Source: CAZBME01 sp964645835 (GTDB lineage Bacteria; Desulfobacterota; Syntrophia; Syntrophales; UBA8958). From it: 64,000 bases of DNA. Numbering within the stretch: the first letter of the stretch is position 1; every line of letters starts with the position of its first letter. Positions 15,546 through 23,283 of this stretch are shown here, piece after piece. The notes under the pieces are model-generated. The model did no database searches, was not told the origin of the DNA, and saw only the letters and a program-made list of their open reading frames with translations. Made by a program: the position numbers and the translations under genes. The stretch covers positions 99,174 to 163,173 of the forward strand of contig CAZYDG010000085.1 of the NCBI GenBank assembly GCA_964645835.1, in the 5' to 3' direction.

Positions 15546-17052
15546 GTACTCATTTGCCCAGGGGGGGGACACGATCCGTCAACCCCTGACCATTCCCATC
15601 GTGCCCTATCTCCGGGACCACCGCTTTGCCGGGAAAATTATTCTCCCCGCTGTCGAGATACTCCAGCGGCTGGCCGCATCCGTGAGGGGCCAACTGCCCG
15701 GTGCCCCTGTTTATACCATGCGTAATGCCTCCTTCGACCGTTTCTTGCCCATCGACAATGAAATGGCCGTCGTGGAGGCCTGCCATGAACTCGTGTGTGG
15801 AGAGGACGGGCTCTTGACCTCACGCTTGCTGACAACAGGTCCCATTCCGGGGACGACTGTGAAGCGGACGAAGGTCCATGCTGTCGTTGAATTTGCCATT
15901 ACCGGCGAGGATCGTCCCAACGTGCCCATGGATATGGTGTCTGCCCTGGAAGGTGTCTGTTTTGAGATCCCTGCACAGCGGGTGTACGAGGACCTTGTTC
16001 CCTTCGGCCCCGCCTACCGGAATCTTGCGGAAAATCTTTTTCTTTCCCCGGCGGGCGCCGTGGCCTATGTCGATGCCACGCATCAGGATGCGCCCGTAGC
16101 GCCTTTAGGATCGCCCTTTCCCTTCGACGCGGCTCTACACGCCGCCTGTGCCTGGGGACAGCGTTACTACCAAGTCGTGGCTTTTCCTGTAGGCTTTGAC
16201 GAGCGCGTCATCGTTATGCCTACGGTCCCCGGCGAGCGTTATCATTGCCGCGTCTTCCCCCGCTCGGCCTCAGGGGGTGTCCTGCAGCTCGACTTGTCGA
16301 TCCACGATAAGGAGGGACGTCTTCGGGAGATGGCCCGGGGGGTCCGGATGAAGGATGTTTCCGGCGGCCGTCTGTCGCCACCTTCCTGGGTTCAGGCAAA
16401 TGTTGATGACCCGATCCCGATGATCCTAAACCATTGCCGCGCCATTTCCGTTGTTGAGATACGAACTGTAGCGGCGATTGCTGCCCAGGCCCTGTCGCCT
16501 TTTGAGGGGAAGCGCTTCGAGAAGATGGGCGACCGGCGACAGTCAAACTTTCTTGCCGGCCGCCTGGCCCTTAAATATCTGGCGCGAACCCTGGCGGGTG
16601 GTGACGAAACCACGCCTGCCGACGCCATCCACACGATGATGGCCGACGGGGTGCGGCCTGCCTGTTTCCTGCCGAATGGAGATCCCGTCTTCTGTTCTCT
16701 CTCCCATGATGTCCGTTTTGCCTTTGCCGCGGCGGATGACGGTCCCATTGGTGTCGATGTGGAAAGGCTCTCCGACAGGGTCCTCAAAGGACAGCGCTTC
16801 TACATGAGCGAAGACGAACAGACGCGGACGAAAGCCTCCTCTCTGGGGACCGTCACGGCTGCCACCCGTATCTGGTCAATCAAAGAAGGCGTGTCAAAGG
16901 CGACGAATCAACCTCTCCCGGACATCTGGAAAACCGCAACCGTTGAAACCATAGGCACCCATGAAAGCCGCCTCACCGTCGACGGCACCCCCTACATCGC
17001 CTTCCACGATGAAGTCAACGACCATCTCTTTACACTGGTGAAAAAAGTCTGA
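15532..17052 (+). CDS. Dehydratase-phosphopantetheinyl transferase fusion
   Basis: This 506-residue protein joins two functions. Residues about 15-280 form a polyketide-synthase-type double-hotdog dehydratase, with VPYLRDHRFAG giving catalytic His30 and a Pro-rich exit (KIILPA). Residues about 320-500 form an Sfp-type 4'-phosphopantetheinyl transferase, with IGVDVERLSD near 405 and IWSIKEGVSKA near 446 supplying the Mg- and CoA-binding acids and lysine. The second domain would activate the ACPs encoded in this cluster; the first would dehydrate carrier-bound 3-hydroxy intermediates. The ATG at 15532, behind GGAG, is preferred over a TTG at 15517. It is the last gene of the operon and overlaps the previous gene by 14 bases. 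Confidence 0.85.
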   Translation: MTVPEYSFAQGGDTIRQPLTIPIVPYLRDHRFAGKIILPAVEILQRLAASVRGQLPGAPVYTMRNASFDRFLPIDNEMAVVEACHELVCGEDGLLTSRLLTTGPIPGTTVKRTKVHAVVEFAITGEDRPNVPMDMVSALEGVCFEIPAQRVYEDLVPFGPAYRNLAENLFLSPAGAVAYVDATHQDAPVAPLGSPFPFDAALHAACAWGQRYYQVVAFPVGFDERVIVMPTVPGERYHCRVFPRSASGGVLQLDLSIHDKEGRLREMARGVRMKDVSGGRLSPPSWVQANVDDPIPMILNHCRAISVVEIRTVAAIAAQALSPFEGKRFEKMGDRRQSNFLAGRLALKYLARTLAGGDETTPADAIHTMMADGVRPACFLPNGDPVFCSLSHDVRFAFAAADDGPIGVDVERLSDRVLKGQRFYMSEDEQTRTKASSLGTVTAATRIWSIKEGVSKATNQPLPDIWKTATVETIGTHESRLTVDGTPYIAFHDEVNDHLFTLVKKV

Positions 17053-17061
17053 TACAGTAAT

Positions 17062-17120
17062 TGCATTATATATGAGTCATTATTGTCTTGACTAATCATT
17101 TTGCATTTCATATAATGCAT
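17062..17120 (+). promoter_or_regulatory. hipBA promoter with flanking operator half-sites
   Basis: TTGACT at 17088-17093 and TATAAT at 17111-17116 are separated by 17 bp, an almost perfect sigma-70 promoter. Inverted half-sites (TGCATTATATATGA from 17062 and its complement ending at 17120) bracket it, as expected for HipB autorepression. The predicted start site, seven bases after the -10, is the A of the hipB ATG at 17123, so the transcript may be leaderless. Confidence 0.75.
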
Positions 17121-17122
17121 CC

Positions 17123-17365
17123 ATGCTTTTCGAAATCGGTAAACAAATAAAGAAGGCCCGCAAGGCACTCCGAATGACTCAAAGCGATGTTGCGGGGGCG
17201 TTGGGGATGAGCCGGACGACCATCGGGCAGATCGAGAACGGAACCATCCAGGAGATTGGTGTGCGCAAGCTGGTTCGCGTTCTTGAATTCCTTGGGCTTG
17301 AATTGCGTGTGCGGCAGGCCGGCAATCGCCCTACACTTGATGAACTCCGTGAGGAGGATCGTTGA
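17123..17365 (+). CDS. hipB: HipB-like XRE-family antitoxin
   Basis: This 80-residue protein is a single Cro/C1-type helix-turn-helix: LRMTQSDVAGALGMSRTTIGQIENG near residues 17-41, followed by a short tail. Such proteins bind operator DNA as dimers and neutralise HipA in complex with it. The gene overlaps hipA by one base (TGATG), and the promoter has matching inverted half-sites. It lies directly behind the lipid operon in a short AT-rich gap. Together with the phzF remnant and a repeat it marks an inserted block between the two lipid modules. Confidence 0.85.
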   Translation: MLFEIGKQIKKARKALRMTQSDVAGALGMSRTTIGQIENGTIQEIGVRKLVRVLEFLGLELRVRQAGNRPTLDELREEDR

Positions 17366-18564
17366 TGGCCGGGACTGCTGATTTGTTGGTATGGGTAGCT
17401 GATATCCCGGCGGGTCGTCTGGCCAGACAGGAACGACAGCGTTATGTATTTGCCTACAGTTCGGATGATGCTGAAACAGCGGTTTCCCTCACTATGCCGG
17501 TGCGTCTGGAAAGCTGGGTGACCCCTGAGCTGCACCCCATCTTCCAGATGAATCTGCCGGAGGGTGCCCTGTTGGAAGCGATCCGCCGGGTGATTGCCAA
17601 AATCATCGGTGACGACGATCTTTCCCTCCTCCGGGTGACCGGCGGAAATCAGGTGGGACGGAATCGATTTTCCCTTCCGGGAACAGAGGCGCCCGGTCTC
17701 GTTGAGACTGTGGAATCCCTCGATGAGTTGTTGACGTACCCCGATACGGTGGAGCTGTTTAACGAACTGGTTTCCCGTTATGCCCTGAGATCCGGCATCT
17801 CCGGTGTGCAGCCCAAGGTCATGCTCGATGCCGCCCAGCGGGGGACCATTGTCTCCGCCGGTTATATCGTCAAGACCTGGGGGGCGGATTACCCGCAGCT
17901 TGCGGCGAACGAATTCTTCTGTATGACGGCAGCCAAATTTGCCGGTTTGCCAGTGCCGGAGTTTCACCTGTCGGATAACGGTGGTTTGTTCGTTATGAAA
18001 CGATTCGATGTGAACCCATCGAATAGCCGTCCTTTAGGATTCGAAGACATGTGCGCCCTCCAGGGAGTGGGCACTTCCCGGAAATACGGCAGCACCTATG
18101 AAAGGGTGGCGCGGAGCATCAGGGATTTTGTTTCAGACCGGCATCTGATGCCGGCCAGGGAACAATTCTTTGCCATGCTGGTGTTATCGGCTATGGTGCG
18201 AAACGGTGATGCCCATCTGAAGAACTTCGGCGTCCTCTATCCGTCCCCGTCAGGACCGGTGACTCTGGCCCCGGTCTATGACGTGGTGACAACTACTGTT
18301 TATATCCGGCAGGATGTCCCCGCCCTTTCTCTGGCCGGCGCCAAGAAATGGTGGCCCCGAAAGCAGATGGAGCAGTTTGCCGTTACCCATCTGTCATTAC
18401 CTGTTAAGAGCGTGGCGCGAATCATCGACCAGGTTAGCGACGCGGTTATAAAAGCTAGGGAGATGATTCCGGCCTATGTTCACGATCATCCCGAATTCCG
18501 CGATGTCGGCGAACGGATGATGGCGATCTGGGAAGAAGGCGTCAATGGCCTGCGACGGCCTTGA
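17365..18564 (+). CDS. hipA: HipA-like serine/threonine kinase toxin
   Basis: This 399-residue full-length HipA-family protein has ISGVQPKVML (the P-loop-like segment), VRNGDAHLKNFG (catalytic NGDxHxKN) and APVYDVVTTTVY (Mg-binding YDxxxT). The family phosphorylates translation factors such as glutamyl-tRNA synthetase and induces growth arrest or tolerance. The ATG at 17365 is seven bases after GAGGAGG; a TTG at 17362 is less likely. All catalytic motifs look intact, so the module appears functional. It is followed at 48 bases by a full copy of the 118-bp palindromic repeat. It has no evident link to lipid synthesis and probably arrived by transfer. Confidence 0.88.
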   Translation: MAGTADLLVWVADIPAGRLARQERQRYVFAYSSDDAETAVSLTMPVRLESWVTPELHPIFQMNLPEGALLEAIRRVIAKIIGDDDLSLLRVTGGNQVGRNRFSLPGTEAPGLVETVESLDELLTYPDTVELFNELVSRYALRSGISGVQPKVMLDAAQRGTIVSAGYIVKTWGADYPQLAANEFFCMTAAKFAGLPVPEFHLSDNGGLFVMKRFDVNPSNSRPLGFEDMCALQGVGTSRKYGSTYERVARSIRDFVSDRHLMPAREQFFAMLVLSAMVRNGDAHLKNFGVLYPSPSGPVTLAPVYDVVTTTVYIRQDVPALSLAGAKKWWPRKQMEQFAVTHLSLPVKSVARIIDQVSDAVIKAREMIPAYVHDHPEFRDVGERMMAIWEEGVNGLRRP

Positions 18565-18611
18565 AAAATAGGAAACAGGAAAACCCCACGCTGGGGCCAA
18601 ACAGAGAGGAC

Positions 18612-18729
18612 AGTAGTGGGGCATCGGTCTTCCGGTTCAGGGGATTTTTCCCGACTTTCATTTACAGATGACATCACTGATGCGCGTTGGGAAAAATCCT
18701 ATTCACCTACAGACCAATACCCCACTACT
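18612..18729 (+). repeat. 118-bp palindromic MITE-like repeat (full copy 2)
   Basis: This has the same length and termini as the copy at 5267: AGTAGTGGGGCATCGGTCT at the left, AGACCAATACCCCACTACT at the right, with inner pairing GGATTTTTCCC and GGGAAAAATCC. Similarity to the first copy continues to about 18815 through GGATTTTGGTGGTG. It lies 48 bases after hipA. The rest of the gap 18565-19198 shows only a doubtful small ORF. Confidence 0.78.
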
Positions 18730-18936
18730 CTTGGGTTAGATGTGAATAAACGTCTTCGGATTTTGGTGGTGTATTATGGATATGCTGAACTGATATGATA
18801 GATCAATGACCGTGGTTGAAGGTTCATCTATTGTTTGCATATGGCTAAACTACATTGTATCGTGACCACCAAAATAAAAAAGAAAACTGAATCCGAATAT
18901 TTAACTGTTTGATGGTTCAATAAACCGGAGGTACCA

Positions 18937-19053
18937 ATGGGTTTTGACAAGACACCAGCAGAACAACTCCTTGTCGATTGTGGCCGATGTTGCTGGCGCT
19001 GGTTGCTTACGTCTGGAGCCGTGTTTTCCCCGGCATGTATCGTTACCCTGTAA
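18937..19053 (+). CDS. Small ORF with strong ribosome site, unknown
   Basis: An ATG at 18937 stands behind CCGGAGGTACCA, an excellent ribosome site, and opens a 38-codon frame rich in Cys and Trp (CGRCCWRW). No family is recognised. It sits between a repeat and the broken phzF gene, so it may be the N-terminal remnant of a destroyed gene rather than a real small protein. Confidence 0.3.
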   Translation: MGFDKTPAEQLLVDCGRCCWRWLLTSGAVFSPACIVTL

Positions 19054-19198
19054 ATTGGTCTGAAAAATCACCTCATTCAATTTTGGAGAATTGCTGGAAA
19101 GGCTATTGTTTAGAAAACGAGCAGGGGCATTCAAAGGCAAAATGGGCTGCCGCGTTCGATAGTTGTGCCCGTCCGGCACCGCAGAAAGGACAACAGAA

Positions 19199-19983
19199 AT
19201 GAAGATACCTATTTATCAAGTTGATGCGTTTACATCCGAAGTTTTCTCGGGAAATCCGGCAGCTGTTTGTTTGCTGGATACATGGATCGACGACAACCGG
19301 CTTCAAGCGATTGCCGCGGAGAACAATTTATCGGAAACCGCGTTCCTCATCCGGAATGAAGCTGGATTCGACCTTAGATGGTTTACGCCAACGACGGAAG
19401 TAGCGCTTTGCGGACATGCAACCCTGGCGAGCGCTTTTGTACTGTTCGAGTGTCATAAGTGGCCGGGGGAAATTGTCCGTTTTCAGACTCGCAAGAGTGG
19501 ACAGCTGGTTGTTGCTAAGCGCGATAGTCTCCTTGAAATGGATTTTCCCTCAAGGCCTGTTTTTGCCGAAACACCCCCGCCGGACTTGCAGATGCGCTGA
19601 GGATAGTACCGAAAGAAGTATTCAGTTCAGCGGAAGATCTGCTTGTGCTCCTGGATAGCGAAAAGTCCGTTTTGGACGTACACCCCAATTTTGGCGCGCT
19701 TGAGCGGATTGATTGCCGTGGCATCATTATTACGGCAAGAGGGGATCGGAGTGATTTCGTTTCACGATTCTTCGCGCCACGGGTGGGCGTGCCGGAGGAC
19801 CCCGTGACGGGGTCCTCCCACTGTGTTTTGATTCCTTATTGGGCAAACGTGCTTCGAAAAAATGATCTGCACGCATTTCAGGTCTCGAGGCGCGGCGGTG
19901 AGCTTTTCTGCACTCATGCCGGTGACCGCGTGAAGATTTCAGGCAAGGCAGCCCTGTATATGGAAGGAACGATAACGGTATGA
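19199..19983 (+). pseudogene. PhzF-family isomerase, frameshifted
   Basis: The first frame encodes MKIPIYQVDAFTSEVFSGNP with the catalytic Glu region NNLSETAFL and the GHATLAS motif, then stops at 19600. The second half continues one frame over as AGLADALRIVPKEVFSS, then VPEDPVTGSSHC, ending at 19983. Inserting one base in the run of five C near 19572 restores a full-length PhzF-like protein of about 260 residues, the normal size. PhzF-family epimerases/isomerases share a fold with diaminopimelate epimerase; most have unknown substrates. A GAAAGGA site precedes the ATG. It is either a recent pseudogene or a homopolymer sequencing error. Confidence 0.75.
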
Positions 19984-19994
19984 TCCATATTTCT

Positions 19995-20078
19995 AACCCC
20001 ATCCCCACCCTAGCCCTCCCCTTGAAGGGGAGGGAAGAGGCGTTGGCTTGGCCCTCTCTTGAAGGATAGGGGAATGGT
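19995..20078. repeat. Intergenic CCCCTTGAAGGGGAGG-type repeat
   Basis: CCCCATCCCCACCCTAGCC is followed by the palindrome CTCCCCTTGAAGGGGAG. The same motif family reappears, with arms in both orientations, at 29083-29195. It flanks the dialkylresorcinol module on its left. Confidence 0.6.
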
Positions 20079-20179
20079 TGCGGTTTGGTCCTTGCCTTGA
20101 ATGGAGGGAAAATCACTTGATTGGTCAATGGCTTGAAGAAAAACCCGAAAAGAGGCATGGTTAAGGGAATTCTTTATTT

Positions 20180-20707
20180 ATGAAGATCATTTTTGTTCTT
20201 GCCGCGGCCTATCTGGCCGGGTCGGTCAACTTTTCCATTTGCCTTTTTTGGCTTTTGGGACGCGATGACCCACGGCTTCGTTTCAGCGGGAATGCAGGGG
20301 TGACGAATGTCCGGAGGCAGGCCGGCCTTTTCTGGGCGTCTGTTGTTCTTCTCCTCGATCTTACCCGGGCTGCAGCTGTTGCTGTCATGGCTGTCAATAG
20401 CCTGGAGACGGCCATGGTTCCCTGGGTGGGGTTGGCCCTGGTCACTGGTAACCGGTTTCCCTGCTTTCATCAGTTTCAGGGTGGCAAGGGTGTTGCAGGG
20501 TATCTGGGTTTCACGGTTTTTACGGCGCCATTTGCCGCGGCCCTGTCCTGCCTGGCTTGGGTGGTTGTATATGCGGTTGTCCGCATCCCATTTGTAGCCT
20601 CCTTTTTTATGATAATCTGCCTTGCGGCGGGGACCGCCATCGCCTGTGGATATGAGGTAGTCGCGACGATGGGGGCGTCGGCACACGGTTTTATTCATTA
20701 TCTATAA
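20180..20707 (+). CDS. PlsY-like glycerol-3-phosphate acyltransferase
   Basis: This 175-residue integral membrane protein has about five hydrophobic helices and the PlsY-type motifs: GSVNFS near 15, SGNAGVTNVRR near 36-46 and GNRFPCFHQFQGGKGVAGY near 90-108. PlsY transfers acyl groups from acyl-phosphate to glycerol-3-phosphate. Here the first motif lacks the usual Pro and the protein is somewhat short, so a specialised acyltransferase of the cluster is likelier than the housekeeping enzyme. It precedes the darA promoter by 65 bases and is therefore probably transcribed separately. Together with the PlsC-like protein at 13216 it supports a glycerolipid end product. Confidence 0.75.
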   Translation: MKIIFVLAAAYLAGSVNFSICLFWLLGRDDPRLRFSGNAGVTNVRRQAGLFWASVVLLLDLTRAAAVAVMAVNSLETAMVPWVGLALVTGNRFPCFHQFQGGKGVAGYLGFTVFTAPFAAALSCLAWVVVYAVVRIPFVASFFMIICLAAGTAIACGYEVVATMGASAHGFIHYL

Positions 20708-20772
20708 TCACAAAAAGAACATCGCAGGCCTCCTTCGCCATCGGGCGTGATACAGTAAATTCCAAAATATCA

Positions 20773-20801
20773 TTGACATAAACATTCGGTTTTCGTATAG
20801 A
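20773..20801 (+). promoter_or_regulatory. Sigma-70-type promoter of the dialkylresorcinol module
   Basis: A consensus TTGACA at 20773-20778 is separated by exactly 17 bp from TATAGA at 20796-20801. The predicted transcript start is near 20808, leaving a leader of about 29 bases before the darA ATG at 20837. Confidence 0.65.
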
Positions 20802-20836
20802 TTTAGCTTTTCGTGCGGGGGTGTTCTGACGGATTT

Positions 20837-21697
20837 ATGAAAATAATACGGGTCATCTATTATACGCAGACAGGACAGTTGAAGCAGATCCTCGATTCCA
20901 TGCTTTCACCCTTGGCAGGAAACCCCGATTTCGGTATCGACTTTCTGGAGATCAAGCCGGTCCGCCCCTTTCCTTTTCCGTGGACACGGCGGAATTTTCT
21001 CGATGCCTTTCCCGAAACCCGCATGGAGACACCCATTGCCCTTCAACCCATTTCCTGCACCAACCATGGACCCTGCGATCTGGTAATCTTGGCTTTCCAG
21101 CCCTGGTATCTGTCCCCATCACCGCCGATTGCCTCCTTTCTTAAGGGTCCGGATGCGGGAGTCATCTTGAAGGATGTCCCGGTGCTGACTGTCATCGGGT
21201 CGCGTAATATGTGGCAGGGCGCATTGGTGCGAGTTCAGGAGATGGTGTTGGCCTGTGGTGGGCGCCTCTGCGGAAATATCGCCTTCAACGACCGCGCACC
21301 TAATCTTGTCAGCGCCGTTACCATTGTCTATTGGATGTTCACGGGCAGGAAAGACCGGCTGCTCGGCCTGTTTCCGCGACCCGGCATTTCGGATGCCGAT
21401 ATTGCCGCCGCCTCCGGGTTCAGTCAGATGATCGCCTCGGCCCTTTCGGGCAATCGTTTGGATCAACTGGCACATGCCCTCGAAAAAATGGGTGCTGCGG
21501 AAATAAATGAGTCATTGGCGAGGCTCGAGAATCGTGCTAGAAAGATATTCGGTTTGTGGGCCAAATTCATTATAAACCATCCCAACCAAAGGTCCCGGTT
21601 GCTGAATGTTTTTTTTGTGGAGTTGCTGTTGGCCCTGGTCTTTGTCTCACCCATGAATTCCCTGCTCGGCAGGATTATGAAATTGGTTAAGAAATGA
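20837..21697 (+). CDS. darA: DarA-like dialkylresorcinol condensing enzyme
   Basis: This 286-residue protein opens IIRVIYYTQTGQLKQILDS, the flavodoxin-like N-terminus typical of the DarA family, and ends with a hydrophobic helix (VFFVELLLALVFVS). DarA, with DarB, joins two 3-oxoacyl thioesters into a cyclohexanedione that becomes a 2,5-dialkylresorcinol, the core of flexirubins and related lipids. The ATG at 20837 is preferred to an upstream GTG. The DarB gene follows after 15 bases. The match in N-terminal motif, size and gene order makes the call firm, but the product's alkyl chains cannot be read from sequence. Confidence 0.82.
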   Translation: MKIIRVIYYTQTGQLKQILDSMLSPLAGNPDFGIDFLEIKPVRPFPFPWTRRNFLDAFPETRMETPIALQPISCTNHGPCDLVILAFQPWYLSPSPPIASFLKGPDAGVILKDVPVLTVIGSRNMWQGALVRVQEMVLACGGRLCGNIAFNDRAPNLVSAVTIVYWMFTGRKDRLLGLFPRPGISDADIAAASGFSQMIASALSGNRLDQLAHALEKMGAAEINESLARLENRARKIFGLWAKFIINHPNQRSRLLNVFFVELLLALVFVSPMNSLLGRIMKLVKK

Positions 21698-21712
21698 CCG
21701 CAAGGAGTATGA

Positions 21713-22855
21713 ATGTCCGATAAGGCCTATATCACAAGAACGGCATCGTTCATGCCCAATGAACCGGTTGTAAACGATGATATGGAAGGCATCCTCGGCA
21801 CGATCAATGGAAAACCGTCGCGGGGCCGCCGGATCGTTTTGAAAAGTAACGGGATCAAAACCAGACACTATGCCACAACCGATGGCGAGACGTTTACCCA
21901 TACGAATGCTGAACTGGCGGCCAATGCCGTACGGGGTATCCTGAATTCCGCCTTCGGCCTTGATAATATGGAGCTCCTGTGCTGCGGTACCTCAATCCCC
22001 GATCAGCTCTTGCCGTCCCATGCGGCCATGGTCCATGGTTGTCTCGGCGGACCCGTCATGGAGATCATATCACCGGCCGGTGTTTGCTGCTCCGGCATGC
22101 ATGCCATGAAGTACGGCATGTTGTCCGTGATGAGCGGCAATACGTCAAACGCTGTCTGCTCCGGATCGGAGTTGGCATCCCCCCATCTGCTGGCCCGCAA
22201 TTTTGAGAGCGAAATGGCAAATCTGAGCACCTTGGAAAGCCGCCCCATTCTGGCCTTCGAGAAGGATTTCCTGCGGTGGATGCTCTCCGACGGCGCCGGG
22301 GCGGCCCTTCTTCAGGCCCAACCGAACGGCCCGGACGCCATTTCACTGCGCATCGACTGGATCGATACGTATTCTTTTGCCGGGCAGATCGAGACGTGCA
22401 TGTATGCCGGCGCCGACCGTAACGGAGATGGCGCTATGAGGGGCTGGACGACGTACCGTCCGCAGGAGTGGCTTGAAAAATCCATCTTTGCCATCAAGCA
22501 GGATGTGGGGCTTCTGGACCAGCATGTCGTCCGGTTCGGCGCAGAAAAGATCGCCGAATCCCTCTGTAAACGAGGTATTCCGGCCTCCGATGTGGATTAC
22601 TTCCTGCCGCATATCTCTTCGGAATATTTCCGCATGCCTCTCCACAATGAAATGAGAGACCGGGGCGCCGAAATCCCGCAGGACCGGTGGTTCACCAATC
22701 TGTCACGGGTGGGAAATGTAGGAAGCGCATCCATCTATCTGATGCTCGATGAATTGTTCCATTCCGGGAAGCTTGATCATGGGATGAAAGTCTATGTGTT
22801 TGTTCCCGAAAGTGCACGTTTTAACTATGCCCTGATGATGCTGACGGTTTGCTGA
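21713..22855 (+). CDS. darB: DarB-like ketosynthase III
   Basis: This 380-residue FabH/KAS III-fold enzyme opens with the DarB hallmark NGKPSRGRRIVLKSNGIKT near residues 32-50. The triad is Cys126 in AGVCCSGMHA, His300 in YFLPHISSE and Asn335 in SRVGNVGSAS. DarB catalyses C-C bond formation between two beta-ketoacyl intermediates in dialkylresorcinol and flexirubin synthesis. AAGGAG lies six bases before the ATG. DarA lies directly upstream. The substrates would come from ACP-bound chains made by KS4 with its partner and possibly by the upstream ladderane-type genes. It is not a housekeeping FabH, judging by the extended N-terminal motif and the context. Confidence 0.88.
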   Translation: MSDKAYITRTASFMPNEPVVNDDMEGILGTINGKPSRGRRIVLKSNGIKTRHYATTDGETFTHTNAELAANAVRGILNSAFGLDNMELLCCGTSIPDQLLPSHAAMVHGCLGGPVMEIISPAGVCCSGMHAMKYGMLSVMSGNTSNAVCSGSELASPHLLARNFESEMANLSTLESRPILAFEKDFLRWMLSDGAGAALLQAQPNGPDAISLRIDWIDTYSFAGQIETCMYAGADRNGDGAMRGWTTYRPQEWLEKSIFAIKQDVGLLDQHVVRFGAEKIAESLCKRGIPASDVDYFLPHISSEYFRMPLHNEMRDRGAEIPQDRWFTNLSRVGNVGSASIYLMLDELFHSGKLDHGMKVYVFVPESARFNYALMMLTVC

Positions 22856-22857
22856 AG

Positions 22858-23283
22858 ATGAAGCGCGATGAGGTCCCGCAAGACGACGCCAATCTGATGG
22901 AAGGACGTTCACGGGAGGTCTGCTATGCCGTCGATGAGAACGGCAATTATGTCCAGGTCCTGAGCATCGGCTGGGAACCCAAGAACACGGCCCTTCTCCA
23001 GGCCTGGGAACAGATCGATGAGCAGGTGAAAGAGGCCATGAACCTGGTCAGGGAAGGCAAGGCAAGCCCGTTGGCCTTTTTCATGGCCAAGTGCATGTTC
23101 GATGTCAAACTCCTTTCCGACTATACTGATATCCCGAAAAGAAAGATCAAATCGCATCTCACACCCGAAGGCTTCCAGGGGCTTGATGGCCCGATGCTCG
23201 GAAAATACGCCGACGCATTCAACATCACTGTTGATGAGTTGCTGAACGGTCCTGGGAAAGCTTTCAAACAGGATGATCAATGA
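22858..23283 (+). CDS. Small conserved protein of DarB/BtrH clusters, HTH-like C-terminus
   Basis: This 141-residue soluble protein has an N-terminal segment CYAVDENGNYVQVLSIGWEP, a helical middle, and a C-terminal block (LSDYTDIPKRKIKSHLTP, then KYADAFNITVDELLNG) that reads like a Cro-type helix-turn-helix. Proteins of this appearance sit between darB and the btrH-like gene in flexirubin-type loci; the function is unknown to me. The ATG at 22858, two bases after the DarB stop, is preferred to an in-frame TTG at 22849. Its end overlaps the next ATG. A scaffold or regulatory role is possible; DNA binding is only suggested. Confidence 0.6.
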   Translation: MKRDEVPQDDANLMEGRSREVCYAVDENGNYVQVLSIGWEPKNTALLQAWEQIDEQVKEAMNLVREGKASPLAFFMAKCMFDVKLLSDYTDIPKRKIKSHLTPEGFQGLDGPMLGKYADAFNITVDELLNGPGKAFKQDDQ

